A DNA stretch of 64,000 nt from Allodiplogaster sudhausi (GCA_945643635.1 CALZFC010000293.1:431001-495000); one strand, 5' to 3'. Positions 1 to 11,899 are shown, numbered from the stretch's first letter. The notes: generated by a model not told the origin, from the letters alone. Made by a program: numbers and translations.

Positions 1-375
1 TTCAACTCCTTTGTTTATGATGATTAAACTACTTGTTATATCCACAATAACGAACAAAGTATGACTGAGCAGTGTTTTCTCTCTCTCTCTGTCAAATTTT
101 AAGAAGACTGTATGAATGAATATCACCAACGAGACTTTGTTTTGATTTACTCGAGCATGTGAAAAATTCACTATTTACAAAACCACATATTATAGCTAGA
201 CACATATGTATGTAGTCTGCAGATGTATTCAAAACCAGTGCATCTTGCTGGAGGATACTTTCACAACTCTGATATTATGTTCATAAACCATATTATAAGG
301 GTTTTGCATTTCTTTCCTATCAAACATCTGGCTTCACGGATCTGTCTACGTCATTCGTACTCGTACTCCCCCTCC

Positions 376-420
<45 letters not shown>

Positions 421-540
421 CTTATCTCTCTCTGTCTCTCTCGCTGTCTCTGCTGTTATGACCCTTTGGTCATTCTATCGGCAGAATCAAATCGATCGTC
501 AGACTGTCTCTGCTAACGGCAAGGAGTTGTTGGAAGCGAC

Positions 541-586
<46 letters not shown>

Positions 587-1110
587 GGAGAGAGAGAAAA
601 ACTGAGAGAGAGAGGGAAAGTAAGATAGAGAGATAGACATAGAGCGAGATGGAGAAAGGGCGAATGAGAGAAAGAAGCTGTCCGCTTGCTTTACCCGTCT
701 TTTATTGTGATATCTGGATCTCATACGCTCATCCCCTATAGCAAGCAGTTCATTGCTTTGCATTCCTTGGAAATACCTTTCTTGTTTTATGTCCATCTCT
801 CTGTTCCACTTTTCAAGGCCCTTTCAACATTTGAACAAACTGAAACTATGTTTTCTTTTATTCCCTCCAAATGTTTTCATATGTTTCCAAGAACAAGTCG
901 TGTGTGAGGCGTGTTTCACCATCTAATGAATCTTCTAATATTGAGACCGTGCAATTCCAGTTTCGTTGCTGCTCTCGTACATAGAGCGCGACGATTCCCG
1001 CATACAATGGGAAGGTGCATTAAAGGAATCCCCATAAAACACTATCTCCAACACGAGACTATCGAATTGTTCTTCCGGAAACGAGGCTCGTTTGTTCTTT
1101 AAGATTATTT
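1..1110. repeat. Dispersed repeat, copy 1
   Basis: The stretch aligns by eye, in the same orientation and with many small differences, to 7409-9025, and in part to 10930-11175 plus 14018-14535 and to 49885-49960. Shared landmarks are the opening ttcaactcctttgt, a central (CT)n..(GA)n foldback, the phrase gaccctttggtcatt, and a right end with cccgcatacaa. No terminal repeats or transposase were seen, so the class is unknown. The short open frames inside it are microsatellite translations. Confidence 0.8.
361..671. repeat. (CT)n / (GA)n foldback core of repeat copy 1
   Basis: A (CT)n tract at about 376-446 is followed by about 95 unique bases and then a (GA)n tract at about 538-660, so the strand can fold on itself. 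The same arrangement is present in copies 2 and 3, so it belongs to the repeat and did not arise independently. Confidence 0.85.
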
Positions 1111-2117
1111 TCTTTAATACAAATTAAAAGCCGATTTTAGAGCAACCATACACAATGCCTCACGTACATACATGTAACTAAATGACGTTTCTCTCTCTCT
1201 CTATCTCTATACAACAATGCAATCACACTTCAAAAAGACAAACTTGACAATGAATCCTTCTCCCTACTCTCTAAGCCACGCCCATTACTCTCTTCCTCTA
1301 TACTCTCTCACTTCCGTATCCGAAGCTCCACCTATTACATAATGTCAAAGATCACAAAAGTCCGCGATTGAGCGAACACACTACTTTGTCTACTTGAAAT
1401 GAAGCTTCATGATTTTATGGATGCTCGCTAGGAATGTTTAAGTGTACATACAGACATTTCACCATTTCAAACGTTTTCCAGTTCAATAATTTTACATCAA
1501 CATGCAACTCTCAAATATTTTAAAAATATATTTATTCCAGTGAGTCATGGACATATTTTACACGAATATTATAAAATATGATATTTCACAGTTTTGTAGG
1601 TAACACAACAGGTTTGACAAAAAACCAGTTCAATCTTTCCATCTTGCTGTTGGGCATTTAAATTTGCCCGTACTAGGCATATGTAAATGTATAATAAGGG
1701 TTCGGGGAAATTTGAGACAAATTATAGATGTCGCAGAGCCACGATTTGAAGAAGGAGCTACCTCATCGTCAAGGCAAGATTTTTTTTTATTTAAGAACAT
1801 TTTCTATTTATAAACATATCTAATGGATTATAGAGAAGGAGTAATAGTTACGTAATATTATATTAGAGATAGATAAAGTCAGTAGAGAGAAACACAGTTC
1901 TACTATTCAAAATATTGATGACATATATAAAGGTTCAGTGAGCCTTTAACCTGAGATAATTTGATTTTTGTATTATAATATTACTTACTCTTTCATTATA
2001 GATGTCGCAGAGCGATGAGTTGAAGAATAAGAAGGAGACGAAGAGAAAGGGGGAAGCCATCGACAACAATGTTATATATTATACTTTCAATTAAATTCGT
2101 TTAAAAACTTAAACTTT
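1111..2117. other. AT-rich intergenic stretch
   Basis: I see no gene here. The phrase atagatgtcgcagagc followed by a gttgaagaa-like run occurs twice (about 1726 and 2001), a diverged short direct repeat. Confidence 0.5.
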
Positions 2118-2386
2118 TTATAGGAGGTATCCGGGGAATAATTAACCTAAGTTTTTATCTATATGAACATATTCATCTTGGCGTAAAACATGTCACCAGA
2201 AAATTTGAGCGATTTTCTTCCATTACATACTGAGAAATAGTAACGTGAAAACTGGCGGGTAGAGCATTAGCTACGATAGGTCGGAGCCACCCTCCTATTT
2301 CACATGCTCTCTCAACCAGGCAACTTTATGAGCGCGCGCATTCAAACGCGTTCTCTAGCGCTACTGTAGAAAGATACTTCCTTTAA
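2118..2386. mobile_element. TTAA-flanked miniature element (hybrid of two families)
   Basis: The left end TTATAGGAGGTATC and the right end, read in reverse complement as TTAAAGGAAGTATC, are inverted repeats. The ends resemble the element at 2944-3400, while the interior (gagccaccctcc, cacatgctctct, gctactgtaga) resembles the family at 4438-4696. It is non-coding and about 269 bp long. Confidence 0.55.
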
Positions 2387-2943
2387 GGTTCAGAAGAAAC
2401 TGAAGAAGGCAGAAGAGATAAAAAAAGAGGAATTCTGGCTTCGTCCAGAATGCTGTCGTCATGATGCACCATGTCGTCGTCTGCGATATACAGTCAAGGT
2501 CTGATTTCATTTATTATTTTATGTAAAATTTATTTTTTAAGATGCCTGTTGGGACAACCTTTCTAGAGGTGTTCATAGTTGAGTAACCAGTGTAATTCGT
2601 CTTTTAACAATAATCAGAATCATGATTTGTCCGGTTACTATCCGGTGAATTGCTGTGCTCTACCCGATCAGAAGAAAAAGGAGTTGGATGGAAGGAAATT
2701 GATTTCTTGTGGGAATTTCTCATTTTATGAGGTTGTTTAGTATCATACATAGCTGATACTTGTACAATTACGCATTGTCTTTTGTTTAAGAAATATTATT
2801 TATGCCTTAGGCTCTGCGGATATACAAAATATTTATGTACACATTTCTTTAACTCATTCATCACCTAGTAACCATTAAATTATAAAGTCATTGGAAAATG
2901 TGATACGTGATTGAACTGTAAATACATCTCAAATGTTGGAAGA

Positions 2944-3400
2944 TTAAAGGAAGTATCCGACGAAAGAAAACCGTATCTGATAGAATTACGTTTCAAACTG
3001 TGCAAAACTCTCAACTAGATGAGCCTTTTTAGCGGCCGCTACAAAATTTCAAATTTCAAACGTATGTGTATCTAACCTCTCTCTACTTCTTTCATTGTCT
3101 CGTTTTTCTCTAACGTCTGTATCTCTCATCCCTTGGTGAAAATGGGGTGCTAAGGGGGCAAGACGGGCAGAGACTGCCTCTTCTTCCCACCCGTTGGCAC
3201 TCCTTGCTTGGTGTTGAGCATACACCGGGTGCATCGACAGAGACGTTTTCTACCGTATTCCAAAAGACAAATGAAAAAAATTTCTGGCTAAATACTGACT
3301 TTCGTAAAGCGGGACCACCTCTATTCGATCTTTTAGGCCAGACTTGATCAAATGGGAATATAAAAGAAGAAATTATTTTTTCGTCGGATACTTCCTTTAA
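2944..3400. mobile_element. TTAA miniature inverted-repeat element, perfect ends
   Basis: The first 22 bases, including the TTAA, are the exact reverse complement of the last 22 (TTAAAGGAAGTATCCGACGA and two more). The element is 457 bp with no convincing coding sequence. It sits at the junction of two imperfect direct repeats of about 70 bp (2875-2943 and 3397-3468), and the TTAA at that junction appears on both sides, as expected for a TTAA target duplication. The flanking repeats have diverged more than the element ends, so the tandem duplication probably came first. Confidence 0.8.
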
Positions 3401-3552
3401 ATTATAAAATGTCAATGGAAAATGTAATACGTGATTGAACTATAAATACATTTGAGATGTTGAAAGATCTATATGTACACTTATACATTCTTCACCGAGC
3501 ATCCAGAAAATTAACAGCGTAGGGTGTTGGTGCTGTCTTTGATGGGTGAACT

Positions 3553-3665
3553 TTAAAGGAGCAGTTCACTGAATATATAACATATGGTTTTATGGACGTG
3601 GATCTATTAGCATCAGTCTAAAACATACAACATTTCTGGTACATATATTAATTATATTAATTATA
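3553..3665. mobile_element. Partial copy of the TTAAAGGAGCAG element family
   Basis: It begins TTAAAGGAGCAGTTCACTGA and continues acatatggttttatg like the copies at 4438 and 14791. I cannot find its right end. Confidence 0.5.
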
Positions 3666-4437
3666 TTAATATAAATAATTTCAATTGATTTTTCAGTGCT
3701 CATGGCGCATTTCACGTAGTTTTCTGTACAAACTAGACTAATTCGATGCAGATAAATACGTTGGTAACATTAGTTTCTCAATGAAAGTAGACGCTGACGA
3801 GAAATTTCATGTTTTAGAAACGAAATTATTTGAAATATGCAGCGCAATTGCGTTGCACTAAATAAATTGATTCTTAATTACTTGGATACCTTTCTTCATT
3901 CATCAATACTAGATTAACATCTCTACGCAATATTAATTTAGAAATCTAACCTCGTCTTCCTATTACATCTTATTCTACTTTTGAGAATTTTGAGAGTTTT
4001 GAGTTTGAAGAGTGTAAAACTTCGAACCATTTCATATATCTCCTTTACTATTTGATTTTGCTGCTACTAACTTATTTTGTGCGGCTACAATTTATTTTTT
4101 TCTTTCAGTGTGCAATAAATAATTTTATTTATGTACTACATTGTTGGAGATCTACATGTAGAAAATTGATGACGAAAAATTGAGAACATAAATTTCTTGG
4201 ACGTCGTGAAAAGGCAAAGAAAAATAGGCAGAATTCGACAGTGTTCACGGAATAAGCACGGTAGTCAGCAAAGCCATCAAATTGGTGATCAAAGCAATTC
4301 CGTAGTTGTTCTTGTCTCTCTCTCTCTCTCTGTCTCTCTGTACTTAAATATCTCTAGAGATCTGCAGAAGTCTCTGCAACATGGCCTGAGAGATAGTTCG
4401 TTTGACTTGGACTAGAAAAATTCAAAGTTAAAGGAGC

Positions 4438-4696
4438 AGTACACTGAATATTAACATATGGTTTTATGAATGTGAATCTATTCGTATGTGTCTAAAACGT
4501 ACTTATAGAAAGTTTGCACCATTTTTGTCTACTTGCTACAAAGTTAAGAGCACGCAAAATATGACTGGGCCAAAATTTTCTACTGTAGCTGTTAGCCACC
4601 CTCCAATTTCACACGCTCTCTAACCAGCAGAAGGGCCAAATATTTGAGGGCGCCTTATATGCTACTGTAGAATATTTCGGTGCATGGTTCCTTTAA
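4438..4696. mobile_element. TTAA miniature element, TTAAAGGAGCAG family
   Basis: The left end TTAAAGGAGCAGTACACTGA pairs imperfectly with the right end, which reads TTAAAGGAACCATGCACCGA in reverse complement. It is 259 bp and non-coding. Related copies are at 3553 (partial), 14791-14990 and, as a hybrid, 2118-2386. Confidence 0.75.
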
Positions 4697-5297
4697 GATT
4701 TCAACAGAGCTCCTAGACTTAAAATTCGAGTGAAAAAATTCCGAAAATTTTTTTTCGCTGAAATTCACCGTTGGTGGGTTTTCGGCACGGGGAAAACGAG
4801 GGTGTCATATTGATTTCATCCTCTGGCTTCACAAAATCACCGTCGCAAACTTGCCACACTTACCATGAAAATAGCGTAATGATAAGAAATAAAAATGATA
4901 TTCGTATTCCGCGTTCCGAAAACCCCTTCTTGATGAATTGGAGGAAAAAAAAAATTTTTCGAAAAAAAAGTTCGACCTCTGGGGTGGGAATAGTACAATA
5001 GTACCTGATGACCCTTCCTGCATGTTATGCTCTCCACGATCTCTTTCTCGAGCCAATTCGCTTCTTCACCTGGGACAAACCTCGCATTTTTCTTTACTCT
5101 CCGCTTATCAAGGATTTTAACCAATATTCAGTGATCAAGTTGATATCTCCCAAACCATGAGATGTCACCAGAGGATATCGAACGATAAAAGATAGGCTGC
5201 AGAATTCAAATATCAAAACATCAGATCCAAAGTACAGAGGACTTTATGCAAAGTTAAGTGGTAGCAGCAGCAGATCCAGCAGACGGCGATTGCCACT
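4697..5297. other. Spacer upstream of the MSP pair
   Basis: Overlapping short open frames exist on both strands between 4771 and 5124, but they are interrupted and show no recognisable motif. The last 100 bases would be the 3' untranslated region of the minus-strand MSP gene. Confidence 0.4.
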
Positions 5298-5897
5298 TCA
5301 AGGGTTGTACTCGATGGGGAGGTTCTTGCGGCGGACCATGCCGTCGCCCTGGAACCACTCGCGGCGGAACTGCTTGGCGGCGCCGTCCGGGGTGTTGGTC
5401 CACTCGATGGTGATGCGGTCGTTGTTGGTGTCCTCCTGAAATTAATTCATATCTTTATAATATTTTTTTTATTTATCTAGTAAGATATAAAATATATAAA
5501 AAAAATATTACCTGGCCGTAGGCGAAAGCGTCGCAGGAGACAGCGACCAGGACGGGCTCCTTGGGGTCGAGGACACCGCTCGCGGAGTCGACTCCCAGAC
5601 GCTTCATGTTCGTGGTCTTGAAGGCTCAGCCAATGCGGCGAGCGGAGCTGTTGATCACCTGAAGGGAAAAAATATTGATAACTAAGTAAATACAACCAAT
5701 TCCTAATGCGACTGGTTAATTAAATTAATAATTGCTCGAGAAATGAAAGGTAAATTTAAATTCAAAATTGAGGAGGGCGTGGGATATGAAGTATCCACCT
5801 TGATGTGGTAGGGGTGCTTGTCGTCGTAGGGCGCGTTGAAGACGACCTTGGAGTTGGGCTGAGTGGCGATGTCGCCAGGGGGAACGGACTGGGCCAT
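5298..5897 (-). pseudogene. msp: Major sperm protein (MSP) gene with in-frame TGA, minus copy
   Basis: Three exons on the minus strand, 5897-5799, 5658-5512 and 5435-5298, joined by GT..AG introns, encode 127 residues, the usual MSP length. The start follows a TATA box and reads [10 protein letters not shown]; the end reads [14 protein letters not shown] is the small immunoglobulin-like protein that polymerises without nucleotide to drive amoeboid nematode sperm. Codon 44, which is TGG (Trp) in the plus copy at 6376, is TGA here (5628-5626), so translation would stop in the second exon unless the stop is read through. Everything downstream stays open and MSP-like, which indicates recent loss, gene conversion, or an assembly error. 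It lies head to head with the plus copy. Family identity is near certain; pseudogene status is inferred from the stop alone. Confidence 0.9.
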
Positions 5898-5959
5898 TCA
5901 GCAGGAGAGGAGACGAGAGCAGCAGTCGGAGACTGATGGGGAATCGTGATGCTGGGCCC

Positions 5960-5966
5960 TTTTATA
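5960..5966 (-). promoter_or_regulatory. TATA box of the minus-strand MSP gene
   Basis: The motif TATAAAA lies about 65 bases upstream of the start codon at 5897. The plus copy has the same box at a similar distance, so the two core promoters face apart across about 340 bases. Confidence 0.7.
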
Positions 5967-6303
5967 CGGAGTTTTCGCATGTGAATTACTAGTATTCCGC
6001 ACTTTAGAAATATGCAGATTATTTTCTAGAATTTTCTCAATAACATAAGTTAATTTATTTGAACTCTTATTTGTTTCTGAACGTTCGAAATAATTGCGAA
6101 AACAATCAAACGCTTAAATTAACATGAGATATCTTTTTTAAATACATATTACTAAATAACATAAGAAATAGTGCAGGAATATTGTTGAAAATGATAATGG
6201 TAATAGAGAGGATCAGAGAAATTATGTACTTTTAATGTAAAATAAATATGACAAACGTGTACTATTTGCGTGGAAAAGTGCATTTTTCCCTGTCAATGTT
6301 TCG

Positions 6304-6310
6304 TATAAAA
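6304..6310 (+). promoter_or_regulatory. TATA box of the plus-strand MSP gene
   Basis: TATAAAA lies 66 bases before the ATG at 6376. The untranslated leaders of the two copies share only the bases next to the start (ctctcctgctgaa). Confidence 0.7.
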
Positions 6311-6375
6311 GAGCTGAGTTGAAGGGTTTTCCATCCGTTTCCTGCTGTGCTTCCTGTGCCTGCTCTCCTGCTGAA

Positions 6376-6967
6376 ATGGCACAGTCCGTTCCCCCTGGCG
6401 ACATCGCCACTCAGCCCAACTCCAAGGTCGTCTTCAACGCGCCCTACGACGACAAGCATACCTACCACATCAAGGTGGTTATTTCATACCCCCGTCCCTC
6501 TCCAATTTTAAAATTAACCCCTTTTCATTTTACGAGCAACATTTAATTTCATCCCGCAGTCACAGTAGGAGTCGGTTGTAATTACTTTTTGTTATTTTAT
6601 TTTCACTTTCAGGTGATCAACAGCTCCGCTCGCCGCATTGGCTGGGCCTTCTAGACCACGAACATGAAGCGTCTGGGAGTCGACCCCGCGAGCGGTGTCC
6701 TCGACCCCAAGGAGCCCGTCCTGGTCGCTGTCTCCTGCGACGCCTTCGCTTATGGCCAGGTTATAAAAATAGCATGCGGATTCGAAAATACAATAAAAAA
6801 GAGCAAAAGAAAATGCAATATTTTTTCAGGAGGACACGAACAACGACCGCATCACCATCGAGTGGACCAACACCCCGGACGGCGCCGCCAAGCAGTTCCG
6901 CCGCGAGTGGTTCCAGGGCGACGGCATGGTCCGCCGCAAGAACCTCCCCATCGAGTACAACCCTTGA
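6376..6967 (+). pseudogene. msp: Major sperm protein (MSP) gene with in-frame TAG, plus copy
   Basis: Exons 6376-6474, 6613-6759 and 6830-6967 encode 127 residues with phase-0 introns at the same places as the minus copy. The third exon carries the conserved MSP stretch [18 protein letters not shown] and ends NLPIEYNP. Codon 47 is TAG (6652-6654), where the minus copy has AAG (Lys). Exon 2 differs from the minus copy at only six of 147 bases, two of which are the two different stop mutations; the introns are far more diverged. That pattern fits selection or gene conversion on the exons followed by two independent recent nonsense changes. Alternatives are sequencing errors or stop read-through. 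Confidence 0.9.
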
Positions 6968-7003
6968 AAGGGCTTCTTTTCTGCTCTTTTCAGCAGTGCT
7001 CTG

Positions 7004-7009
7004 AATAAA
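7004..7009 (+). terminator. Polyadenylation signal of plus MSP gene
   Basis: AATAAA occurs 37 bases after the MSP stop codon. Confidence 0.7.
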
Positions 7010-7738
7010 GTCTAACTTTTTTTTTCGACGCATTTAAAGATCCTGGAAATGTTTCGTTGAATATTCTCGTTGGGTACAAATATGTATATGTACGACCGAG
7101 TGTTGCCTTCAGTTCCAGAAAAATGTGAATGCCTGTATGAGAATGAAGATCATTGAAATTTGAAGGGAAGTGGTATCCAATTAGAATTCTATTAAACATT
7201 GTAATTTTGATGCGTAACATAGTGGAAAAAACAGCATAAATGGAATGGAGTTGATTTAATGATTTTACTTTTTTCATTTCTATGTACGCTCGCAAAAAAA
7301 TATAAAATGGTGCGAGTACTGGCTTTCTTTGTTAATTTCAAAAGGATCCAGAACACAGTATTCAGTTCGTATTGCAGCTCAATATCATTCGTTGTAAGTT
7401 ATAAGGCCTTCAACTCCTTTGTAAATTATGATTAAATTAGATCCACAATAATGAACAAAGTATGATTGAGCCGTTTTTTTCTCTCCTTGTTATATTCGAA
7501 GAAGCTTCGTCAGAATGTATGAATGCATATCACGAACGAGACTTTGTTTAGATATACTCAAGCATGTGAAATATTCGCTACTGACAAAACCACATATTAT
7601 AGCTAGCTAGACACATAATCTGTAGATGTATCCAAAACAAGTGCATGTTGTTGGGGGATTCTCTCACAACTCTGTTATTATGTACCTAATACACCATATT
7701 ATAAGCGTTTTGCATATCTTTCCTATCAAACATCTGGG

Positions 7739-8170
7739 TTCATCGATTCATATTTCGTAATTATTCAAAAAGATTTATTTATACAGGGAATTTGAAGTTA
7801 CATCTCTGGTAAGTTGGCGGCGCTTCCTTGGCGTCAATGCGAGCTCAGCGAGCAACAGACGCTATTTGGTCTTTGGCCTGGGCAGAAAGTAGGTTTTGGC
7901 CTGGGGCAGAAAGTAGGTTTCGGCCAGTGCAAAAGTAGGTTTCGGCCTGGGCTGGAAGTATACTCAGTTTCATTGGCTTTCAATGAAGTCGTCCCCAGGA
8001 GTACGTAACGGTTTGTTCCGTGGTTCCTAAGTTGCATTCTATAGCTTTTAGTTCGTGTCGCCTCGAGTCCAAGTCGAACAACACCAAGATTGGGTGTCTA
8101 TGACCCCTGCGGGTCGAGATAGAGACCACTGATATGTTGAAAGTTTTGTGTGACGATGCCAAGTGCGTCC
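7739..8170. other. Insertion within repeat copy 2
   Basis: This stretch has no counterpart in copy 1. At 7879-7960 it contains four imperfect tandem units of about 25 bp sharing gaaagtaggttt and ggcctggg. No gene or terminal repeats are visible. Confidence 0.5.
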
Positions 8171-8187
8171 TCTGTCTACTTCATTCA

Positions 8188-8195
8188 CACTCGTA

Positions 8196-8227
<32 letters not shown>

Positions 8228-8399
8228 GTCTCTCTCTTCCTCTCTCTCTATGTCTCTCACACTCTACTCTCTCTTCCTCTCTCTTTCTATCTGTTTATTC
8301 CGATGTCTTTGCTGTTCTGACCCTTTGGTCATTCCATGGGCAGAATCAAATCGATCGTCAGACTGTCTCGACTAGCGGCAAGGAGTTGAAGCAGGCGGC

Positions 8400-8445
<46 letters not shown>

Positions 8446-8518
8446 AGAGAGAGAGAGGGAGGGACGGAGGGAGAGAAACAGAGAGAGAGAGGGGGGGAGA
8501 GAGAGGGGGGAGGGTGAG

Positions 8519-8563
<45 letters not shown>

Positions 8564-8575
8564 GCGAAGGAGAGA
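8188..8575. repeat. (CT)n / (GA)n foldback core of repeat copy 2
   Basis: A (CT)n tract at about 8190-8285 and a (GA)n tract at about 8400-8565 flank the same unique spacer (gaccctttggtcattcc) as in copy 1. Confidence 0.85.
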
Positions 8576-9025
8576 AAGAAGCTGTCCGTTTGCTTTCCCC
8601 GCCTTTTATTCAGATATCTGGATGTCCAACTCTCATCCCCTGTAGCAGTTCATTGCATTATACGCGTATTCCTTATTATTAGAAATAACCTTCTAATTTT
8701 ATGTACATCTCTCTGCTCAACTTTTTCAAGTCTCTTTTAACAGTTAAACATTCTGAAACCATGTTTTATTTTATTCCCTCCAAATGTTTTCTTATGGTTC
8801 CAAGAACAAGTCGTTGCGACGCATATTTCACCATCTAATGAATCTTCTAATATTAAGACTTTGCAATTGCAGATTCATTGCTGCTCTCGTACACAGAGCG
8901 CAACGATTCCCGCATACAATTGGAAAGTGATTAAAAAAAAGAAACTGCAAAACATTGCGTCCGACACGAGACTGTTGAATTGTTCTTCCGGAAACGAGGC
9001 TCGTTTGTTCTCTAATATTATTTTT

Positions 9026-10328
9026 CTTAATATAATAATTAACAACCTATTTTACATCGTTTACCGAGCGACCATAGAAGAGTTATCTCCAAAAGTTTAT
9101 GATAAGTTCAGAAACTTTCCCCTAAGTCACTTCGTCGTCGAGACGAGTCGAACAAAAAAGAATCTTTGCACTTACATCTCATCATCTTACGGCCAGAACA
9201 AATGTACCCGCTGTTTTAAAGAATATATTTATGCCTACATCTTTCAACGTATTCTTTTCTTTGATAAGTTTTTCGCTTTCTAATCTTCTGCTTTACATTT
9301 TGTTTCTTTGTATTTTTATTCCTTTATTATGTTATAGCAAGCAATTTCGGAATGATTCTACAGTAGTGGATCAAGGGCATTGTGAAGGTGCACCCTCAAA
9401 TATTTGGCTCATTTTCAAGGCTCGGAGGATATGGGAATATCTAAGGATATTTTTAAGGATATCGGGGCATATGAGGTTGAGTTGAAAATTAATCGGAAAG
9501 AGATAAAATTCAAATTAGAGTTGGAAAAAAAAGTGAGCGAGAGACTAGACTACAAGGAGAGCACACTGTATTTTCTCTCTGACTATGCATCCTTGGGCCT
9601 GACAATGAAATGCTCGACTCTCTCACTCTCTCTGGCGTGTCCAGAGATTCGAGGGAAGGCGCGGAGGGTATGATAAGGAAAGTTTGCTGATTAAACTCTT
9701 AGTTAAACTTTAAAAGTGCTTGCGCAAAGCGTTCAAATGCTGCAGGATCGGAGACTGCACTTTATCTTTCTGAGTCGGTGAGAAGGCGCTTTGACTCACA
9801 ATCAGCGATGCTTTCTCTCTCACTCGCAATGGTGTGCCAGATGTCCTCCTACGTAGGATGCCATCGCCCGAGCGCTTCACTCCAAGCGGTGCCATCTCTC
9901 CGCGGGCGACAATCGCTATCGTTGTTAGTCTACATGGATAAATAAAGTTTATTTATTAATTAAAAAAAAATTCGTTGCGTATTATTTCTAAAAGAAACAA
10001 GCAAAATTGTAAATGGGATCTCCCACAGATTGATGATGGCTTGGAATGAATGGACGGGAAAGGCAATCCGGAGCTATATGTATATGTTATACAAAATGGA
10101 CTTGCAACTTCAGAAGAATTTTGGAGAAGAAATTTCATCCACTGAAGAAAACACGGTCGAAACCGATGACGAGGACGAAGTCATTTAACGAAAGCAGAAG
10201 AAGAAACGAAATCAGAGGCTGCATGCGCCTGAGACACTGGTCGTTGAGGTTTGTGTTACAATTTTTTTTTATATGTTCGTTAACCGCTCGCTGGATTAAT
10301 TAATGTTCACATTGCATTTCCCTTGCAG
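9026..10328. other. Spacer without a supported gene
   Basis: An AATAAA with a following A run at 9945-9970 resembles a 3' end, but no upstream coding sequence supports it. A 50-codon acidic open frame at 10034-10189 shows no recognisable motif. Confidence 0.35.
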
Positions 10329-10394
10329 GCAAGCGCCGTGCAGCACTACACGGGGCCGGTGACAGGCCAGCGCCGCCCGGCACACATGCCTTAG
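10329..10394 (+). CDS. Possible terminal exon of an unrecognised gene
   Basis: A good acceptor (catttcccttgcag) is followed by a GC-rich 21-codon frame, ASAVQHYTGPVTGQRRPAHM then P, ending in TAG. An in-frame candidate upstream exon ends around 10249 with a gttgag/gtttgt donor but has a TAA further upstream. I do not recognise the protein, and the strand and reality of the gene are uncertain. Confidence 0.25.
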   Translation, partial: ASAVQHYTGPVTGQRRPAHMP

Positions 10395-10929
10395 GCCGAC
10401 GCCCTCGTGGATTGGGAGGGGGGCCGCTTGTTTTGTTTTAACATTAAAATTGTGCTCGCTTTTTTGACTGTCGAATAAAAAATGTGTGTAAAAAATATTG
10501 TGAATGCAATGACCTGATTGGGAGAGAGAGAATGGAAGATAGTGAGGAAGAATGATAGATAGTGAGAGAAGGAGCGGTGATACGGGAGAAAGACATGGAG
10601 CAGAGAGAGAGAGAGAGAGAGTGAGAGAGAGGAAGCGGTAAGTTAGTAAGGCGAAGGAAGGTGTGTTTCACGATAGTAATAATTGGCCAAGACTCTTCCG
10701 AGGATGTTCTATGAAAATACAGTTTTGTTGCACATGGTTCTCCTTCCTGTTCATGCACAGCATATCATTTGCTTACTCTGCTCTGCTTCCTAGTGCTTTT
10801 GTATAATTTGAGGTAATGAGAGTAAATAATTAATTTACTATTCTTTCAAGCAGAGATGCAACTTTCATCTCGTCTGAAAAAGTATGTATATTCATTTGAG
10901 AGTTAAAGAGGGGCAAAGTGCCTTGTCTA

Positions 10930-11175
10930 ATATGTCTATGCCTATTAAACTCATTCTCTCTCTCTCTCACTCTCTGCATCTCTACTGCTCTGATCCTTCG
11001 GTCATTTCATTGGCGGAATCGATTCGATGATTAGGCAGTCTAACGGCAAGGGGATGAAGCGAGAGAAATGAGAGAGAGAGAGAGATAGAAGGAGAAAGAG
11101 CGAGAGAAAGAGAGAGAGAGTCAGGGAGAGATCGAACGAGATTGAGAAAGACACTGTTCGCTTGCCTTCTCCACA
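10930..11175. repeat. Dispersed repeat, copy 3, left part
   Basis: It contains the CT tract, the phrase tccttcggtcatttcattgg and the GA tract of the repeat, then stops where the 39-bp inverted-repeat element begins. The repeat resumes at 14018. Confidence 0.75.
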
Positions 11176-11390
11176 GCCGCCGTAGTAAAGTGTCGCTTTT
11201 TTGGGGGGAGAACTCCCGGGGCTTCCCTCAACTGGAAACGTCTGAATCTCTTACGAAAATGTCCTATTTCTCTGTCTCTAACGCGTCTCCCGCCAGATCT
11301 GGAGGAATTCCCCCACCCTCCACCCGGCAAAATGATGTCCGGCCACCCTCGCGGAAGGACAGAGACAGCGAGAGTGTGTTTAAAAGTGAG

Positions 11391-11475
11391 AGACACGACC
11401 TGCCGGGTGGAGGAGATTTGCGACGCTATAGTCATAGAGTCGCAAATCTCCCCCACCCGGCAACTTGTGTCTCTC
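11391..11475. repeat. Hairpin inside the left arm of the 39-bp TIR element
   Basis: The arms include gagattt-gcga and tcgcaaatctc and extend outward through tgccgggtggag / cacccggca to gagagacac / gtgtctctc. They form a near-perfect stem around a loop of about 15 bases. Confidence 0.75.
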
Positions 11476-11899
11476 TGTTTTCGGGAGATCGGCCTGTTCC
11501 GAAAATAATTCAATTGCAATCTTGCTTATTAGTAGGATATTCGGAATTGCGGAGCTATGCGTTCTTGTAAATTTCGATAATAAGCGTATTGCAACTGCAA
11601 CTCGCTTCGAGAAATGAGCTTTGCTTTCTGTTTTGTGTTTTATTTTGTCATGCAGTTATAATTTTAATCATTTTGCCGTTTTTGTGCCTTCTAGCAGGAT
11701 GTGAAACAAATTATGTAACTCCCAACTCTTATTGTCCGTGCGTTTTGCTTGTTTTGCTATGTGTGAGAAAATGGTTTTGCTGGTATTTGGAACGGCTAAG
11801 TGGTTCGATTGACCGCTGTTTAATTTGCGTCCCTACTTCATACATTGATGTCAGGATGCGAAATGAAGATCATGTTCATGTTTGCGGAATCAAATGATG

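Larger units (their letters stand above)
7409..9025. repeat. Dispersed repeat, copy 2 (with an insertion)
   Basis: Homologous to 1-1110 in the same orientation. It is longer mainly because about 430 bases (7739-8170) are inserted between the phrases tcaaacatctgg and tctacttcattc. No target duplication is clear. Confidence 0.8.

Noticed and set aside
223..796. Open frames rich in Ser and Leu on both strands
   Set aside because: They are translations of (CT)n and (GA)n tracts. The same applies to frames at 8134-8517, 19545-19823, 48776-49000 and 59346-59624.
5298..6967. Reassigned stop codons (a variant nuclear code)
   Set aside because: The two copies use different stops for different residues, and the intact ADAM and transposase frames end with ordinary stops. 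Nonsense mutation is the simpler reading.
9710..9970. Retrocopied gene ending in AATAAA and an A run
   Set aside because: The open frame next to it runs the other way and has no recognisable protein; no target duplication was seen.
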